From Lachnospiraceae bacterium UBA3863 (lineage in GTDB: Bacteria > Bacillota > Clostridia > Lachnospirales > Lachnospiraceae): a stretch of DNA of 16,552 bases. The notes under the pieces are model-generated. The model ran no database searches. It worked only from the letters and a program-made list of their open reading frames with translations, and was not told the origin of the DNA. Position 1 is the first letter of the stretch. Each line of letters opens with the position of its first letter. The stretch covers positions 655 to 17,206 of the forward strand of contig DGGX01000097.1 of NCBI GenBank assembly GCA_002392385.1, in the 5' to 3' direction. The translations under genes were made by a program, and so were the position numbers. Positions 5,786 to 13,284 of the stretch are shown here, one piece after another.

Positions 5786-7072
5786 TTATTCGGTCCGGTA
5801 GACGATGCGGCCGCCTACCATGGTGCAGCGGACCAGGCCGTGGAGGCGCATGCCGTAGAAGGGCGAGTTGGAGGAGCGGGAGGCGTGGCTGTCTGCCGCC
5901 ACGAATTCGGCCTCGGGGTCGAAAAGGACGAGGTCGGCGGGCAGACCGGGCGCCAGCCGGCCGGCGGGCAGGTGGTAGAAGTCTGCCGGGTTGCAGGTCA
6001 GGCAGGCCAGGGCCTGCAGGAGGGTCAGGTGGCCGGGGCGGACCAGGTTCTCGATGGTCAGAGGGAGAGCGGTCTCGAGGCCGAGCATGCCGCTGGGAGC
6101 CTTGGTGAAGGGCTGTTCCTTCTCCCAGGACGCGTGGGGGGCGTGGTCGGTGGCGATGAGATCCAGAGTCCCGTCCCGGAGGCCTTCGATCACGGCCAGG
6201 CGGTCCGCTTCTGTGCGCAGGGGCGGGTTGACCTTGGCCAGGGTGCCCTTGTCCAGGATGGCGTCCTCGGTCAGGGAGAAGTGGTGGGGCGTCGCCTCGC
6301 CGTGGATCCTGGGGGACCGGCGGCGGGCCTGCCGGATGTATTCCACGCCCTCAGCCGTGCTCACGTGCTGGATGCAGAGAGGGGCGTCCTCCTCCAGGGC
6401 GATCTGAACGTCCCTGGCGATCATGGTGTACTCGGCCTCCCGGGGAGCGCCGGTCAGGCCCAGGGCCTGGGCGGCCCGGCCGCCGCCGTGAATGCCGTTT
6501 TCGGTGATCATGCTCTTGTCTTCTTCATGAAGACTGACGGGCAGGCTGCGGCGGCGGGCGACGCGCAGGGCCTGGCGCAGGAGCTCGCCGTCCATGAGGG
6601 GAAGGCCGTCGTCGGTATAGCCTGCAGCCCCGGCATCGGCCAGGGCGTCCAGGTCCGCCAGGGTGCGGCCGGCCATGCCCAGGGTCACGTTGGCGCAGCT
6701 GTAGATCCTCACCGGGGCCTTCTGTCCCCTCTCCAGGATGTCGGTCAGGACGGCGGGGCAGTCCACTGTGGGCCGGGTATTGGCCATGAGGATTACGGAG
6801 GTGTATCCGCCCCGGGCGGCGGCAGCCGCGCCGGTCATGAGGTCTTCCTTATAGGTGAAGCCGGGATCGCGGAAGTGGGCGTGGGTGTCGATGAGGCCGG
6901 GTGCTGCGCAGAGGCCCTCCGCATCGATGACGACCGTTTCCGGGTCCGCGGTACGGCCGGGCGCGGAGAGCTCCCGGATCCGCCCGTCCTCTATGAAGAT
7001 GTCCAGTTTCTCGTCGGTGCCGGAGGCCGGGTCCAGGACGCGGGCGCCCCGGATCAGGATCGAATCAGACAT
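5786..7072 (-). CDS. pyrC: dihydroorotase, class I
   Basis: Dihydroorotase closes N-carbamoyl-aspartate to dihydroorotate, the step before the PyrD/PyrK reaction encoded divergently nearby. The 428-residue amidohydrolase shows the zinc-binding DTHAHFRDPG (62-71), His182, His236 in IQHVST and the catalytic ATDHAPH (307-313). Where many amidohydrolases have a carboxylated lysine, this protein has YTDDG (152-156), as in the Bacillus/Aquifex-type class I enzymes that use aspartate. The start at 7072 (MSDSILIRG) is supported by AAAGGAG at 7078-7084, 5 nt upstream; the frame stays open to 7150 but that extension is leader. A -10-like TATAAT lies 77 nt upstream of the start. It converges on dhaM and shares a bidirectional terminator with it. 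Confidence 0.96.
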   Translation of the reverse strand: MSDSILIRGARVLDPASGTDEKLDIFIEDGRIRELSAPGRTADPETVVIDAEGLCAAPGLIDTHAHFRDPGFTYKEDLMTGAAAAARGGYTSVILMANTRPTVDCPAVLTDILERGQKAPVRIYSCANVTLGMAGRTLADLDALADAGAAGYTDDGLPLMDGELLRQALRVARRRSLPVSLHEEDKSMITENGIHGGGRAAQALGLTGAPREAEYTMIARDVQIALEEDAPLCIQHVSTAEGVEYIRQARRRSPRIHGEATPHHFSLTEDAILDKGTLAKVNPPLRTEADRLAVIEGLRDGTLDLIATDHAPHASWEKEQPFTKAPSGMLGLETALPLTIENLVRPGHLTLLQALACLTCNPADFYHLPAGRLAPGLPADLVLFDPEAEFVAADSHASRSSNSPFYGMRLHGLVRCTMVGGRIVYRTE

Positions 7073-7096
7073 AGATGCTCCTTTCTGAGATGGTTT

Positions 7097-7132
7097 CGAT
7101 GTGCCGCGCAGGCTGTGCTTCACAGGACATCG
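7097..7132 (-). promoter_or_regulatory. leader hairpin of pyrC, with a PyrR-site-like loop
   Basis: On the minus strand the pyrC leader can fold with outer arms CGATGT/ACATCG (7127-7132 with 7097-7102) and inner arms CTGTG/CACAG (7121-7125 with 7113-7117). The segment 7116-7129 reads TGTCCTGTGAAGCA, which resembles the PyrR RNA-binding consensus ARUCCNGNGAGGYU but departs from it at three positions. No terminator hairpin follows before the ribosome binding site. Regulation by PyrR is only a possibility. Confidence 0.3.
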
Positions 7133-7148
7133 GATGTTGACTGATCCC

Positions 7149-7154
7149 ATTATA
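7149..7154 (-). promoter_or_regulatory. -10 box of pyrC promoter
   Basis: The minus strand reads a perfect TATAAT across 7154-7149. The expected -35 position (7172-7177) reads GGCGTC, a poor match, so the promoter may be weak or activator-dependent. Confidence 0.45.
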
Positions 7155-7252
7155 CTATGCGGGCCGGGCGGGACGCCACCCTGTCACCGCGGCAGGCGGA
7201 AGGTTCCTTTTCCCCCGCTGCGGTCTTTTCTATGGAAGAAACAGATGCATCG

Positions 7253-7261
7253 TGCTATAAT
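7253..7261 (+). promoter_or_regulatory. extended -10 promoter of the plsC operon
   Basis: TGCTATAAT (7253-7261) is a perfect extended -10 element. The -35 region at 7233-7238 (TGGAAG) is weak, which is usual for extended -10 promoters. It lies 77 nt before the plsC start and probably drives the plsC-pyrK-pyrD-ispE-gntR cluster. Confidence 0.65.
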
Positions 7262-7337
7262 GCAAAAAACAAAGAGTCGGATTACCGCAATTTTGGCCCG
7301 GTCTCTAAAATACAATTCTTTGAACGGGAGTTTGTTT

Positions 7338-8096
7338 ATGTTTGTCCTGAATTTCATCCGCCTTCTGATCACACTGCTTGCGGGAGGCATCGTTCTTCTT
7401 GGCGGTATGCTGGTGCACGCGGTCACCTGGGTGATCGGGCTGTGGGACAAGGCCGCCCGCGACGGAATCCGCTGGAAGTACGTGCGCGCCGCCCTGAAGC
7501 TGATCTGGTTCCTGGGAGGCGGGAAAACCACCACCATCGGTCTGGAGAACGTTCCTACGGACCGGCCTTTTCTCCTGGTGGGCAACCACAGGAGCATTTT
7601 TGACATCGTCCTGACGGCCTCGCAGATGCCGGTACCGGTGGGCTTTATCTCCAAGCAGGAGCTGGCCGGGGTCCCGGTGCTGCGGGTGCTGATGCGGGAT
7701 ATCTACTGCCTCTTCCTCAACCGGAAGGATCCGCGGGAGGGCCTCAAGACCATTCTGGCCGCCATCGACCTGCTCAAGGGCGGGCACAGCATGGCCATCT
7801 ATCCCGAGGGGACCAGGAACAAGGAGGAGGGGACCATGCTTCCCTTCCACGCGGGGAGCTTCAAGCCGGCCTTTAAGACCGAGGTGCCGATCGTGCCCGT
7901 CACCATCGTGAACATGGGAGATGTTTTCGAGGACCACCTGCCCTGGCTCCGCTATGTGCCGGTGGTGATCGAATACGGCAAGCCCATCGAGACCGCGGGC
8001 ATGGACCGCAAGGCCCAGAAGGAGCTTCCGAACAAGCTCAGGGAAGAGATGCTCGAACTCTACGCCAGAAACAGGGAGACATACGTACATGGATAA
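7338..8096 (+). CDS. plsC: 1-acyl-sn-glycerol-3-phosphate acyltransferase
   Basis: This membrane-associated acyltransferase adds the second acyl chain to lysophosphatidic acid, making phosphatidic acid. In its 252 residues an N-terminal hydrophobic segment (about 3-34) is followed by motif I NHRSIFD (83-89, the H-x4-D catalytic pair), motif II around FLNRKDPREG (126-135), motif III YPEGTRN (155-161) and motif IV VPIVPVTI (183-190). All active-site elements are present. The ATG at 7338 was chosen because the hydrophobic N-terminus starts there and CGGGAG (7325-7330) is 7 nt upstream; the frame is open further upstream, but that part includes the promoter. The end overlaps the start of pyrK by 8 nt, implying translational coupling. 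Confidence 0.92.
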   Translation: MFVLNFIRLLITLLAGGIVLLGGMLVHAVTWVIGLWDKAARDGIRWKYVRAALKLIWFLGGGKTTTIGLENVPTDRPFLLVGNHRSIFDIVLTASQMPVPVGFISKQELAGVPVLRVLMRDIYCLFLNRKDPREGLKTILAAIDLLKGGHSMAIYPEGTRNKEEGTMLPFHAGSFKPAFKTEVPIVPVTIVNMGDVFEDHLPWLRYVPVVIEYGKPIETAGMDRKAQKELPNKLREEMLELYARNRETYVHG

Positions 8097-8877
8097 AAGC
8101 ACAGCCACAGTCATTTCCTGCAAGGAGATCGCGGAGAGCATTTGGGACCTGCGTCTGCGGATGGCGGAGACCTTCTCCGGGGAGATCAGGCCGGGACAGT
8201 TCGTGGGCCTCTACCCCGGCAGCGCGGCCCGTCTCCTGATGCGGCCCATCAGTATCTGCGGTTACAGCGGGGGTGGAGAGACACCGGTACAGCTCCGTCT
8301 GGTCTTCCGGGCCGGCGGCGCCGGTACGCGGGAGCTCGCCGGGGCACAGGCCGGGGACGCCATGGATGTCCTGGGCCCCCTGGGCAACGGCTATGACCTC
8401 GACCGCCTGGCCCCCGGACGCGTCCTGCTCCTGGGCGGCGGCATCGGCATCCCGCCCCTCCTGGGCCTGACCCGGGCACTGACGGAGAGAGGCGCCCAGG
8501 TGACGGCGGCGCTGGGCTATCGGAACGGCGATCTTTTCCTCAAGGAGGATTTCGAAGCGGCCGGGGCCAGGGTCCTGATCGCCACGGAGGACGGCAGCGC
8601 CGGTGTCCGGGGCAATGTGCTGGACGCGGTGCGCGCCGCGCAGGCGGAGGCGGACGTCCTCTGTGCCTGCGGTCCCCTGCCCATGCTGCGGGCCATCAAG
8701 GCCTACGCGGCGGGACGGCCCTGCTGGCTCTCCCTGGAGGAGAGAATGGCCTGCGGCGTCGGCGCCTGCCTGGGCTGCGTCGTCAGGACCAGGGATATCG
8801 ATGCCCACAGCCGCGTACACAATGCCAGAGTCTGCACGGAGGGGCCGGTATTCGCCGCGGAGGACGTGGAGATCTGA
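8089..8877 (+). CDS. pyrK: dihydroorotate dehydrogenase B, electron-transfer subunit
   Basis: PyrK passes electrons from the FMN of PyrD through an iron-sulfur cluster and FAD to NAD+. The 262 residues show the FAD-binding MRPISI (51-56), a GAGTREL segment (78-84), the NAD-binding GGGIGIPPL (116-124) and CACGP (192-196). The [2Fe-2S] ligands are Cys222, Cys227, Cys230 and Cys249 in ACGVGACLGC...ARVCTEGPVF. Together with the adjacent pyrD this defines the class 1B, NAD-linked enzyme, as opposed to the quinone-linked one. GGGAG (8074-8078) lies 10 nt before the ATG, inside the end of plsC. An 86-nt gap containing an imperfect direct repeat separates it from pyrD. Confidence 0.95.
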   Translation: MDKSTATVISCKEIAESIWDLRLRMAETFSGEIRPGQFVGLYPGSAARLLMRPISICGYSGGGETPVQLRLVFRAGGAGTRELAGAQAGDAMDVLGPLGNGYDLDRLAPGRVLLLGGGIGIPPLLGLTRALTERGAQVTAALGYRNGDLFLKEDFEAAGARVLIATEDGSAGVRGNVLDAVRAAQAEADVLCACGPLPMLRAIKAYAAGRPCWLSLEERMACGVGACLGCVVRTRDIDAHSRVHNARVCTEGPVFAAEDVEI

Positions 8878-8882
8878 GGACA

Positions 8883-8936
8883 GGCGGGCAGGCATCCTCC
8901 GTGAAAGCAGACGGGCAGATGTGTCCGTGAAGACAG
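8883..8936 (+). repeat. imperfect direct repeat after the pyrK stop
   Basis: Two ~27-28-nt units sit head to tail at 8883-8910 and 8910-8936. Both contain GGGCAG, then TCCGTGAA, then CAG in the same order. They fill most of the pyrK-pyrD gap and precede the pyrD ribosome binding site (GGAAGAGG, 8947-8954). Confidence 0.5.
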
Positions 8937-8963
8937 GCTGGACGCAGGAAGAGGTAAGACCCT

Positions 8964-9893
8964 ATGAATGAACAGAACCAGAGACCGGATATGTCCGTGA
9001 CGATCGCGGGCGTGACCTTCAAGAATCCGGTGATGACAGCCTCGGGGACCTTCGGTTCCGGCATGGAATACGGCCAGTTCGTGGACCTGAACAGGCTGGG
9101 CGCGGTAGTGACCAAAGGGGTCGCCTCCGTGCCCTGGGAAGGCAATCCCACCCCCCGCGTAGCGGAGGTCTACGGCGGCATGCTCAACGCCATCGGCCTG
9201 CAGAACCCGGGGATCGACGTTTTTATCGAAAGAGATCTCGCTTTTCTCGAGGGCTATGACACCAAGGTGATCGTCAATGTCTGCGGTCACACGGAGGAGG
9301 AGTACCTGGAGGTGGTGGAGAGACTGGCCGGCGAGCACCGGGTGGACATGCTGGAGATCAACGTGTCCTGCCCCAACGTCAAGCAGGGCGCCATCGCTTT
9401 CGGCACCGATCCGGCCACCCTGTGCCGGATCACAGAAAGGGTGAAAAGGGTCGCCGGACAGCCGGTGATCATGAAGCTGACGCCCAATGTGACGGACATC
9501 GCGGAGATGGCCCGGGCGGCGGAGGCCGGCGGCGCGGACGCCATTTCCCTGATCAATACCCTCACCGGCATGAAGATCGATGTGGAGACGAGAAGATTCG
9601 TCCTGGCCAACAGGACCGGCGGTCTGTCGGGCCCGGCCATCAAGCCGGTGGCTGTGCGCATGGTCTGGCAGGCTTCCCAGGCGGTGAAGATCCCGGTCAT
9701 CGGCATGGGCGGCATCGCCTCGGCGGAGGACGCGGTGGAATTCATGCTGGCCGGTGCCTCCGCAGTGGCTGTCGGCGCCATGAACTTCCATGATCCCTGC
9801 CTGACGGAGCGGGTCGTGGACGGCATGGAGGCCTATCTGGTCCGCCACGGCATTCCCTCGGCGGCGGAGTTGACCGGTGCGGTGAGAGGATAG
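8964..9893 (+). CDS. pyrD: dihydroorotate dehydrogenase B, catalytic subunit
   Basis: PyrD oxidises dihydroorotate to orotate with FMN, passing electrons to PyrK. This 309-residue class 1 enzyme has the catalytic cysteine in EINVSCPN (131-138, Cys136), where class 2 enzymes have serine. Substrate and FMN segments include NPVMTASGTFGSG (21-33), NAIGLQNPG (75-83), KLTPNVTD (171-178), INTLTGM (197-203) and GMGGIASAEDA (247-257). Pairing with the upstream pyrK confirms type 1B. Its stop at 9891-9893 lies 4 nt before ispE, whose ribosome binding site is in the last pyrD codons, so the two are probably co-translated. Confidence 0.96.
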   Translation: MNEQNQRPDMSVTIAGVTFKNPVMTASGTFGSGMEYGQFVDLNRLGAVVTKGVASVPWEGNPTPRVAEVYGGMLNAIGLQNPGIDVFIERDLAFLEGYDTKVIVNVCGHTEEEYLEVVERLAGEHRVDMLEINVSCPNVKQGAIAFGTDPATLCRITERVKRVAGQPVIMKLTPNVTDIAEMARAAEAGGADAISLINTLTGMKIDVETRRFVLANRTGGLSGPAIKPVAVRMVWQASQAVKIPVIGMGGIASAEDAVEFMLAGASAVAVGAMNFHDPCLTERVVDGMEAYLVRHGIPSAAELTGAVRG

Positions 9894-9897
9894 AAAT

Positions 9898-10818
9898 ATG
9901 AATCGAGTGACACAGGAGGCCTGCGCCAAGATCAATCTGGGTCTGGACGTGACAGGCAGAAGAGAGGACGGCTATCATCTGGTCCGGATGATCATGCAGA
10001 CCGTGGATATCCGGGACATCCTGGAGGTGGAGCGGGAAGCCGGCAGTGAGGAGGCGCCCTTCTCGGTGACGCTGGTGACCGACAGCAGCGAGATCCCCGC
10101 GGGCGGGGACAACCTCATCTGCAGGGCCATGAATCGCATGGCGGAGGCCTGCGGCCTTAAGGGACACTGCCATGTCAGACTGACCAAAAGGATCCCCGTG
10201 GCGGCCGGCATGGCCGGCGGGAGCACCGACGCGGCAGGGGCCTGCCTGGCTCTGCGGCGCCTCTATGATCTGGATATGACGGACGAGGACCTGCAGAAGC
10301 TCCTGCTCCCTCTGGGGGCGGATATTCCCTACTGCGTGACGGGCGGGACCCAGCTCTCCGAGGGCATCGGCGAGATCCTGACCCCCCTGCCCGACGCACC
10401 GGCCTGCGCGCTGGCGGTGGTCAAGCCGCCCGTGTCCGTCTCCACCCCGGACGCCTACCGGGGGATCGACGCCATGGAGGGCTACCCGCATCCGGACATC
10501 GACGGCCAGATCCGGGCCCTGGAGGAGGGCGACCTGCCGGCTCTGGCCAGGCGGTGCGCCAACGTGCTGGAGCTGGTCACCGGGGAGAAATACCCCGTGA
10601 TCCGGGCTCTGGAGGAACTGTTTATGGAATACGGCGCCCTGACCGCCTGTATGTCAGGAAGCGGCCCTACCGTCTATGCCATTTTCCGACAGGAGGACAG
10701 AGAGAGAGCCCGCCAGGCCCTGGAGGCCATGGCGGCAGACACAGTTTTCACAGGATGTAAAGGTTTCCTGACAGGCTTCTGCCAGGGACCTGCGGCAGCC
10801 GGAGAGGACAGACAATGA
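9898..10818 (+). CDS. ispE: 4-diphosphocytidyl-2-C-methyl-D-erythritol kinase
   Basis: IspE phosphorylates CDP-methylerythritol in the MEP pathway for isoprenoid precursors such as undecaprenyl phosphate. It is a GHMP-family kinase of 306 residues, slightly above the usual ~285. Motif 1 is AKINLGLDVTGRREDGYH (10-27), with Lys11 as the conserved active-site lysine. The ATP-binding loop is IPVAAGMAGGSTDAA (99-113), and the C-terminal motif is MSGSGPTVYA. GAGAGGA (9884-9890) lies 7 nt before the ATG. The TGA stop overlaps the gntR start as ATGA (10815-10818). Its presence shows that this organism uses the MEP route for at least part of its isoprenoid supply. Confidence 0.96.
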   Translation: MNRVTQEACAKINLGLDVTGRREDGYHLVRMIMQTVDIRDILEVEREAGSEEAPFSVTLVTDSSEIPAGGDNLICRAMNRMAEACGLKGHCHVRLTKRIPVAAGMAGGSTDAAGACLALRRLYDLDMTDEDLQKLLLPLGADIPYCVTGGTQLSEGIGEILTPLPDAPACALAVVKPPVSVSTPDAYRGIDAMEGYPHPDIDGQIRALEEGDLPALARRCANVLELVTGEKYPVIRALEELFMEYGALTACMSGSGPTVYAIFRQEDRERARQALEAMAADTVFTGCKGFLTGFCQGPAAAGEDRQ

Positions 10819-11531
10819 AGAAACAGCAGAATGAGATGCCGATGCTGCAAGTCTCAGAGGAACAGAAATCACTGCCGCTGCGGGAATCCGCCTATCTGGC
10901 CCTCCGCAAGGCCATTCTCACCGGCGGCCTCGAGCCCGGCGAGCACCTGACGGAGATCCGCCTGGGCCAGATGCTGGGAACCAGCCGGACCCCCGTGCGG
11001 GAGGCCATCCGGCGGCTGGCCGACGAGGGCCTGGTCACCATCAGCCGCGGTACCGGCGCCCGGGTGGCCCAGATCACGGAGGAAGAACTGCAGGAGGTCC
11101 TGGAGCTGCGCTGCGCCCTGGACCAGCTCTGCGCCCGCCTGGCTGCTGAACGCATCACGGACAGGGGCAGAGAAGAGCTCAAGGAGGCCCTGGCCAACTT
11201 CACCCGCGCCATCGCCCACGGCACCCAGCTGGAGATCGCGGACGCGGACGTGGCTTTCCACGACGTGATCATCCGCGCCGCCGGAAACAGAAAGATTCAG
11301 GGCATCCTCGGCAGCCTCGCCGACAATATCTACCGCTACCGCTATGAATTCATACGGGACGAGGAGCACTACGAGAACCTCATGCGAGAGCATCAGGCCA
11401 TCTGCGCCGCCATCCTGGCCGGCGACGCGGACCTCGCCGACCAGAGCGCCCGCATTCACATCTCCCGCCAGTGGAATTCCATCCGGGAGAGGATCCACGC
11501 AGAGAACTTGAGACACGGAACAGTCGGCTGA
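10815..11531 (+). CDS. GntR-family transcriptional regulator, FadR/FCD type
   Basis: This 238-residue regulator has an N-terminal winged helix-turn-helix (about 20-88), with the hallmark L....GTSRTPVREAIRRLADEGLV followed by GARV. A C-terminal all-helical FCD ligand domain spans about 95-222. The FCD metal/carboxylate-binding residues appear intact: Asp145 and His149 (DVAFHD), His193 (REHQAI) and His215 (ARIHISRQ). Such proteins sense small organic acids or sugar acids, but the ligand and target are not evident. It overlaps ispE by 4 nt (ATGA), with GGAGAGG (10801-10807) 7 nt upstream, so it is translationally coupled to ispE. No obvious self-operator was found near its start. Confidence 0.9.
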   Translation: MKKQQNEMPMLQVSEEQKSLPLRESAYLALRKAILTGGLEPGEHLTEIRLGQMLGTSRTPVREAIRRLADEGLVTISRGTGARVAQITEEELQEVLELRCALDQLCARLAAERITDRGREELKEALANFTRAIAHGTQLEIADADVAFHDVIIRAAGNRKIQGILGSLADNIYRYRYEFIRDEEHYENLMREHQAICAAILAGDADLADQSARIHISRQWNSIRERIHAENLRHGTVG

Positions 11532-11556
11532 CAGCCGGCGGCGGGCCTGTGCCCGC
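11525..11556 (+). other. two short hairpins between gntR and murI
   Basis: CGGCT-GAC-AGCCG (11525-11537) spans the gntR stop codon. GCGGGC-CTGT-GCCCGC (11541-11556) follows 4 nt later. Neither has a T-tract, so they are not standard terminators. They lie just before the murI start, which lacks a clear ribosome binding site. Confidence 0.6.
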
Positions 11557-11575
11557 AGGCAGAACAGTGAAAAAT

Positions 11576-12406
11576 ATGAACAAGAGAAATGAATTGCCCG
11601 TCGGCGTCTTCGATTCGGGAATCGGCGGGCTTACCGTAGCACGTGAGATCATGCGCCAGATGCCCCGCGAGAAGATCGTCTATTTCGGCGACACCGCCCG
11701 CGTACCTTACGGCAGCAAATCCAAAGAGACCATCTGCACCTATTCCGAGCAGATCGTGCGTTTTCTCCTCTCTCAGGAAGTCAAAGCCATCGTCGTGGCC
11801 TGCAACACCGCCAGCGCCTACGCCCTGCCCCAGATCGAGCCCCATTGCCCGGTGCCCATCATCGGCGTGGTGGAGCCCGGCGCCCGGACTGCCGTCCGCG
11901 CCACCAAGGTGGGCAAAGTCGGCGTCATCGGCACCAAGGCCACTATTTCCAGCGGCATCTACGACCGCTGTATCCGCGACATCCGCCCCGGCACCCAGGT
12001 CCTGGGCCGGGCCTGCCCCCTTTTCGTCCCTCTGGTGGAAGAGGGCCTCTGGGAAGACCCCGTCACCGATGAGATCGCCCGCCGCTACCTCCTCGAACTC
12101 ATGAACGAAGGCATCGACACCCTCATCCTGGGCTGCACCCACTACCCCCTCATCCGCAAGACCATCGCCCGGATCGTCGGCCCCGACGTCCAGCTCGTCA
12201 ACCCCGCCTACGAGACCGCCATGGAACTCCAGGCCCTCCTCGAACGCGAGAACCTCCTCGCCTCCGAGGCACCCTCCCTCGGCAGCGCCGAGAGCCAGTA
12301 CCGCTTCTACGTCAGCGACATGGCCGAACAGTTCAAGACCTTCGCGAACTCCATTATTAAGTATGGGATCCTTTCCGCTAAGACCATAAGGATCGATCAG
12401 TATTGA
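11576..12406 (+). CDS. murI: glutamate racemase
   Basis: MurI converts L- to D-glutamate, the second residue of the peptidoglycan stem peptide. The 276-residue protein has the catalytic pair Cys76 (ACNTAS, 75-80) and Cys187 (GCTHYPL, 186-192), plus FDSGIGGLTV (12-21) with Asp13 and Ser14, and VPYG at 43-46. The start is uncertain. The ATG at 11576 gives the normal N-terminus, but there is no good Shine-Dalgarno sequence in front of it. A GTG at 11567 in the same frame would add three residues, and the frame remains open back to 11471 within gntR. The gene sits 44 nt after gntR and may be read by coupling or re-initiation. Codon use is heavily C-ending (CTC, ATC, GCC), like murF. Confidence 0.95.
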   Translation: MNKRNELPVGVFDSGIGGLTVAREIMRQMPREKIVYFGDTARVPYGSKSKETICTYSEQIVRFLLSQEVKAIVVACNTASAYALPQIEPHCPVPIIGVVEPGARTAVRATKVGKVGVIGTKATISSGIYDRCIRDIRPGTQVLGRACPLFVPLVEEGLWEDPVTDEIARRYLLELMNEGIDTLILGCTHYPLIRKTIARIVGPDVQLVNPAYETAMELQALLERENLLASEAPSLGSAESQYRFYVSDMAEQFKTFANSIIKYGILSAKTIRIDQY

Positions 12407-12441
12407 GGGGGAGAACTGGGCAGAGGTGTCGAGAGGGACAG

Positions 12442-12487
12442 ATCGTTGCCTGGAAACGTCTAATCGTTGCCATGGATCGTTAGATCC
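12442..12487 (+). repeat. ATCGTT repeats and small hairpin before the DUF1934 gene
   Basis: ATCGTTGCC occurs at 12442-12450 and 12463-12471, and ATCGTTA follows at 12476-12482. The last lies inside GGATC-GTTA-GATCC (12474-12487), a 5-bp hairpin. The function is unknown; these could be operator sites or decayed repeats. The rest of the 111-nt murI-DUF1934 gap shows nothing clear. Confidence 0.4.
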
Positions 12488-12517
12488 TTACCCAGCGCGC
12501 GGAATATGGTGAATATA

Positions 12518-12952
12518 ATGACGGAATATAAACTACACAATGTCCGCCTGACCATCCTGGGAGAACAGCAAGACCTGAAGGATGACACAAGCCCCTTACA
12601 GAAGACAGAGCAGCGCCTGCAGGCGCTGCTCTATGAATACGGCGACAATAACTGGGAGCTTCAATGGACAGAAGAGGACAGTGACGGACAGACCCGCTGC
12701 CGGGCCGCTATCCGTCCCGGTCTTCTGGAACTCCACCGAGAAGGCGCCGTCCGGACACACATGGAGATCCGTGAAGGCCAGGAGACATCCTGCACCTACC
12801 AGACCGCCATGGGCACACTCCCCATGACCATTCGTGCCGAGCGCGTCGCCGTGCGGCGCAGCGCATCCGCCCTCATCATCCGTGCCGCCTACGCCCTCCC
12901 CTCCTGGGGACTTCACAGTGTCGTCACCCTCAGGGCGGAGTTTATGCGTTGA
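12518..12952 (+). CDS. DUF1934 (YwiB-like) beta-barrel protein
   Basis: This protein of about 144 residues resembles the DUF1934/YwiB family of small calycin-like beta-barrel proteins from Firmicutes, whose function is not established. Family-like features are the alternating beta-strand pattern, the central HREGAVRTHMEIREGQETSCTY segment (compare the family's RSG...M.F..G......Y), MGTLPMTIRAERV, and a C-terminal IRAAYAL...HSVVTLR strand pair. There is no signal peptide or membrane segment, so it is probably cytoplasmic. The start is ambiguous. The ATG at 12518 has a weak GGTGA site 5 nt upstream, while the in-frame ATG at 12506 has none. It follows murI by 111 nt with no convincing terminator between them, so co-transcription is possible. 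Confidence 0.7.
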   Translation: MTEYKLHNVRLTILGEQQDLKDDTSPLQKTEQRLQALLYEYGDNNWELQWTEEDSDGQTRCRAAIRPGLLELHREGAVRTHMEIREGQETSCTYQTAMGTLPMTIRAERVAVRRSASALIIRAAYALPSWGLHSVVTLRAEFMR

Positions 12953-12976
12953 GGGGGAGGGACTTGATAACTCTTG

Positions 12977-13260
12977 TTGATCCGCCGAGGGCTGTCTTGT
13001 CTGCCGATCTGTAGGTCGTGGAGGATGCTTCACAACCACGATACCGGCGGATTTTGAAATATCTTGATGAATTGCCGGTTTAGAGGTCGTGTAGGGTACT
13101 ACACAACCGTGATACCGGCAGAATTTGAAATATCTTGATGAATTGCCGGTTTAGAGGCCGTGAAGGGTGTTATACAGCCATGATACCGGCAAATTATGAA
13201 ATATCTTGATGAATTGCCGGTTTAGAGGTCGTGGAGGGTACTATACAACCATGAGACCGG
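12977..13260 (+). repeat. four-unit tandem array of two-stem palindromes, 71-bp period
   Basis: 44-nt cores start at 13004, 13075, 13146 and 13217, exactly 71 bp apart, joined by 27-nt linkers whose last 19 bases (GAAATATCTTGATGAATTG) are identical in all three. Each core has outer arms of the CCGGTYT / AKACCGG type (the first left arm is CCGATCT), a 3x3 internal loop, a 10-bp inner stem close to GGTCGTGNAG / CTNCACAACC with a constant C-A mismatch, and a 4-nt loop. Pairing is kept by covariation, for example C-G at stem position 3 in the third unit and T-A at position 8 in the second. The first unit has a ~17-nt insertion in its outer left arm; ATCCGCC (12980-12986) still pairs with GGCGGAT after the core. 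The array lies between convergent genes. Confidence 0.9.
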
Positions 13261-13284
13261 CAGCTCCAGGCATCACAACCCGGA

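Noticed and set aside
5576..7144. 522-codon plus-strand frame covering the end of dhaM and all of antisense pyrC
   Set aside because: It crosses a bidirectional terminator and shows shadow composition; PyrC on the other strand has all its catalytic motifs.
7137..7156. Plus-strand promoter TTGACT ... TATACT
   Set aside because: The spacer is only 8 nt; the extended -10 at 7253-7261 is a better candidate for plsC.
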